DNA of 64,000 nucleotides from Deinococcus humi (GTDB taxonomy: Bacteria > Deinococcota > Deinococci > Deinococcales > Deinococcaceae), in NCBI RefSeq assembly GCF_014201875.1, contig NZ_JACHFL010000002.1, positions 434,001 to 498,000 on the forward strand, given 5' to 3'. The translations under genes and the position numbers were made by a program. Shown here piece after piece: positions 63,513 to 64,000 of the stretch. Positions within the stretch are counted from its first letter, which is position 1. Every line of letters begins with the position of its first letter. The notes beneath the pieces are model-generated. The model made no database searches. It had not been told where the DNA came from and saw only the letters and a program-made list of their open reading frames with translations.

Positions 63513-64000
63513 TCATCCCCCCTCCGACATGGCCAGCGTGCCCTCCACCAGCGCGGCCAGTCGCTCGTCGCGGGCCACCAGCGCGGCCAGTTCGCCCAGC
63601 TGGCCAATGGCCTGGAACTTGCTGACCAGGGTGGCGACATACAGTTGCAGCCACTCCGGTCCAGCGCTGTCGGCCAGCCAGGTGAAGGCGTGGTACGCGG
63701 CGTCGGCGCTCTGTGCCCGGGCCGCCAGCCCGACGACGGCGGCGTAGCGCACGCTGGGCTCGTCGGGCAGCCGCAGGCCGCCGCCCCGGCCCTCCAGCAC
63801 GATGCCCAGATCGGGCAATTGCTCGTACAGCCGCACGAAGGCGCTGAACTCGGCCCCCGCCGCCTCGCCAATCGCGGGGGCGACGTCCAATCCGGCGCGG
63901 TGCAATCCCGATGCCATCTCCCAGGCACGTGGGCTGGGCCACGCGGGTTGCTGGGGGTCCAGGCGGTGCAGCAACTCCGGCCGGAAGGTGAGGAAGGCGA
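63513..64000 (-). CDS. MoxR-like AAA ATPase partner of the VWA protein (partial, C-terminal end)
   Basis: The frame is open to the window edge; visible are about 162 C-terminal residues. TFRPELLHRLDPQQPAWPSP and RAWEMASGLHRAGLD match the end of MoxR-like ATPases that accompany DUF2201/VWA proteins. The Walker motifs lie outside the window. It runs in the same direction as the VWA gene. Confidence 0.7.
   Translation of the reverse strand, partial: AFLTFRPELLHRLDPQQPAWPSPRAWEMASGLHRAGLDVAPAIGEAAGAEFSAFVRLYEQLPDLGIVLEGRGGGLRLPDEPSVRYAAVVGLAARAQSADAAYHAFTWLADSAGPEWLQLYVATLVSKFQAIGQLGELAALVARDERLAALVEGTLAMSEGG

Overview
The window is high-GC DNA that looks like Deinococcus or a close relative. 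Three things point that way. Many chromosomal genes have a TANNNT -10 box only 6-7 nt upstream of the start codon, the leaderless-promoter layout known from Deinococcus. The order polA - small gene - Nramp manganese transporter matches what I recall of D. radiodurans. The gene set also fits (UvrD, DarA-type PII-like protein, glucan phosphorylase, a DNA polymerase I without proofreading residues). No database search was possible, so genus is an inference.

Positions 1 to about 35,600 are a temperate siphovirus-type prophage whose left end lies outside the window. On the minus strand, in transcription order, come: small terminase, large terminase (reading frame broken at Walker A), portal, protease with a nested scaffold, capsid cement, major capsid, connectors, major tail protein, tail-assembly chaperones with a -1 frameshift site, and a partial tape measure. 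Cargo genes interrupt this late operon: a SUKH-3 type immunity protein, a three-module HNH nuclease, and a TIR protein beside an AT-rich coiled-coil gene, the last two set off by related hairpins. From 18.9 to 23.9 kb there is a second cargo zone of mixed orientation with YfbU-like, membrane, DUF4365 and HEPN-like genes, mixed with decayed gene fragments. From 23.9 to 31.1 kb a tightly overlapping leftward early operon encodes a replication initiator with internal iteron-like repeats, a DnaC-like loader and VRR-NUC-like proteins. A divergent cro/cI-like switch at 31.1 kb is followed by an ImmA/IrrE-type metalloprotease. A large serine recombinase ends the element, next to a strong inverted repeat.

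Positions 35.6-37.3 kb hold small accessory genes. From 37.3 kb on is ordinary chromosome: a TolB-like exported protein with an M23 peptidase; a class V aminotransferase; a CBS-ACT protein; two Skp/OmpH-like proteins; a hydrolase; glucan phosphorylase; polA; mntH with an MntR/DtxR-like operator; HAD phosphatase; DarA; UvrD; aldo/keto reductase; an MFS transporter; a FMN-binding stress protein; a metallophosphatase; tRNA-Asp and tRNA-Phe; two Nudix hydrolases with a leucine-rich-variant repeat protein between them; and a VWA/MoxR-type pair cut by the right edge.

The most interesting parts are the TIR plus unknown-protein cargo between hairpins, the large terminase split at the same GGGAAAA heptamer used by the tail chaperone, the in-frame amber in a VRR-NUC-like small gene that still overlaps its neighbour as ATGA, and the candidate replication origin inside the initiator gene.
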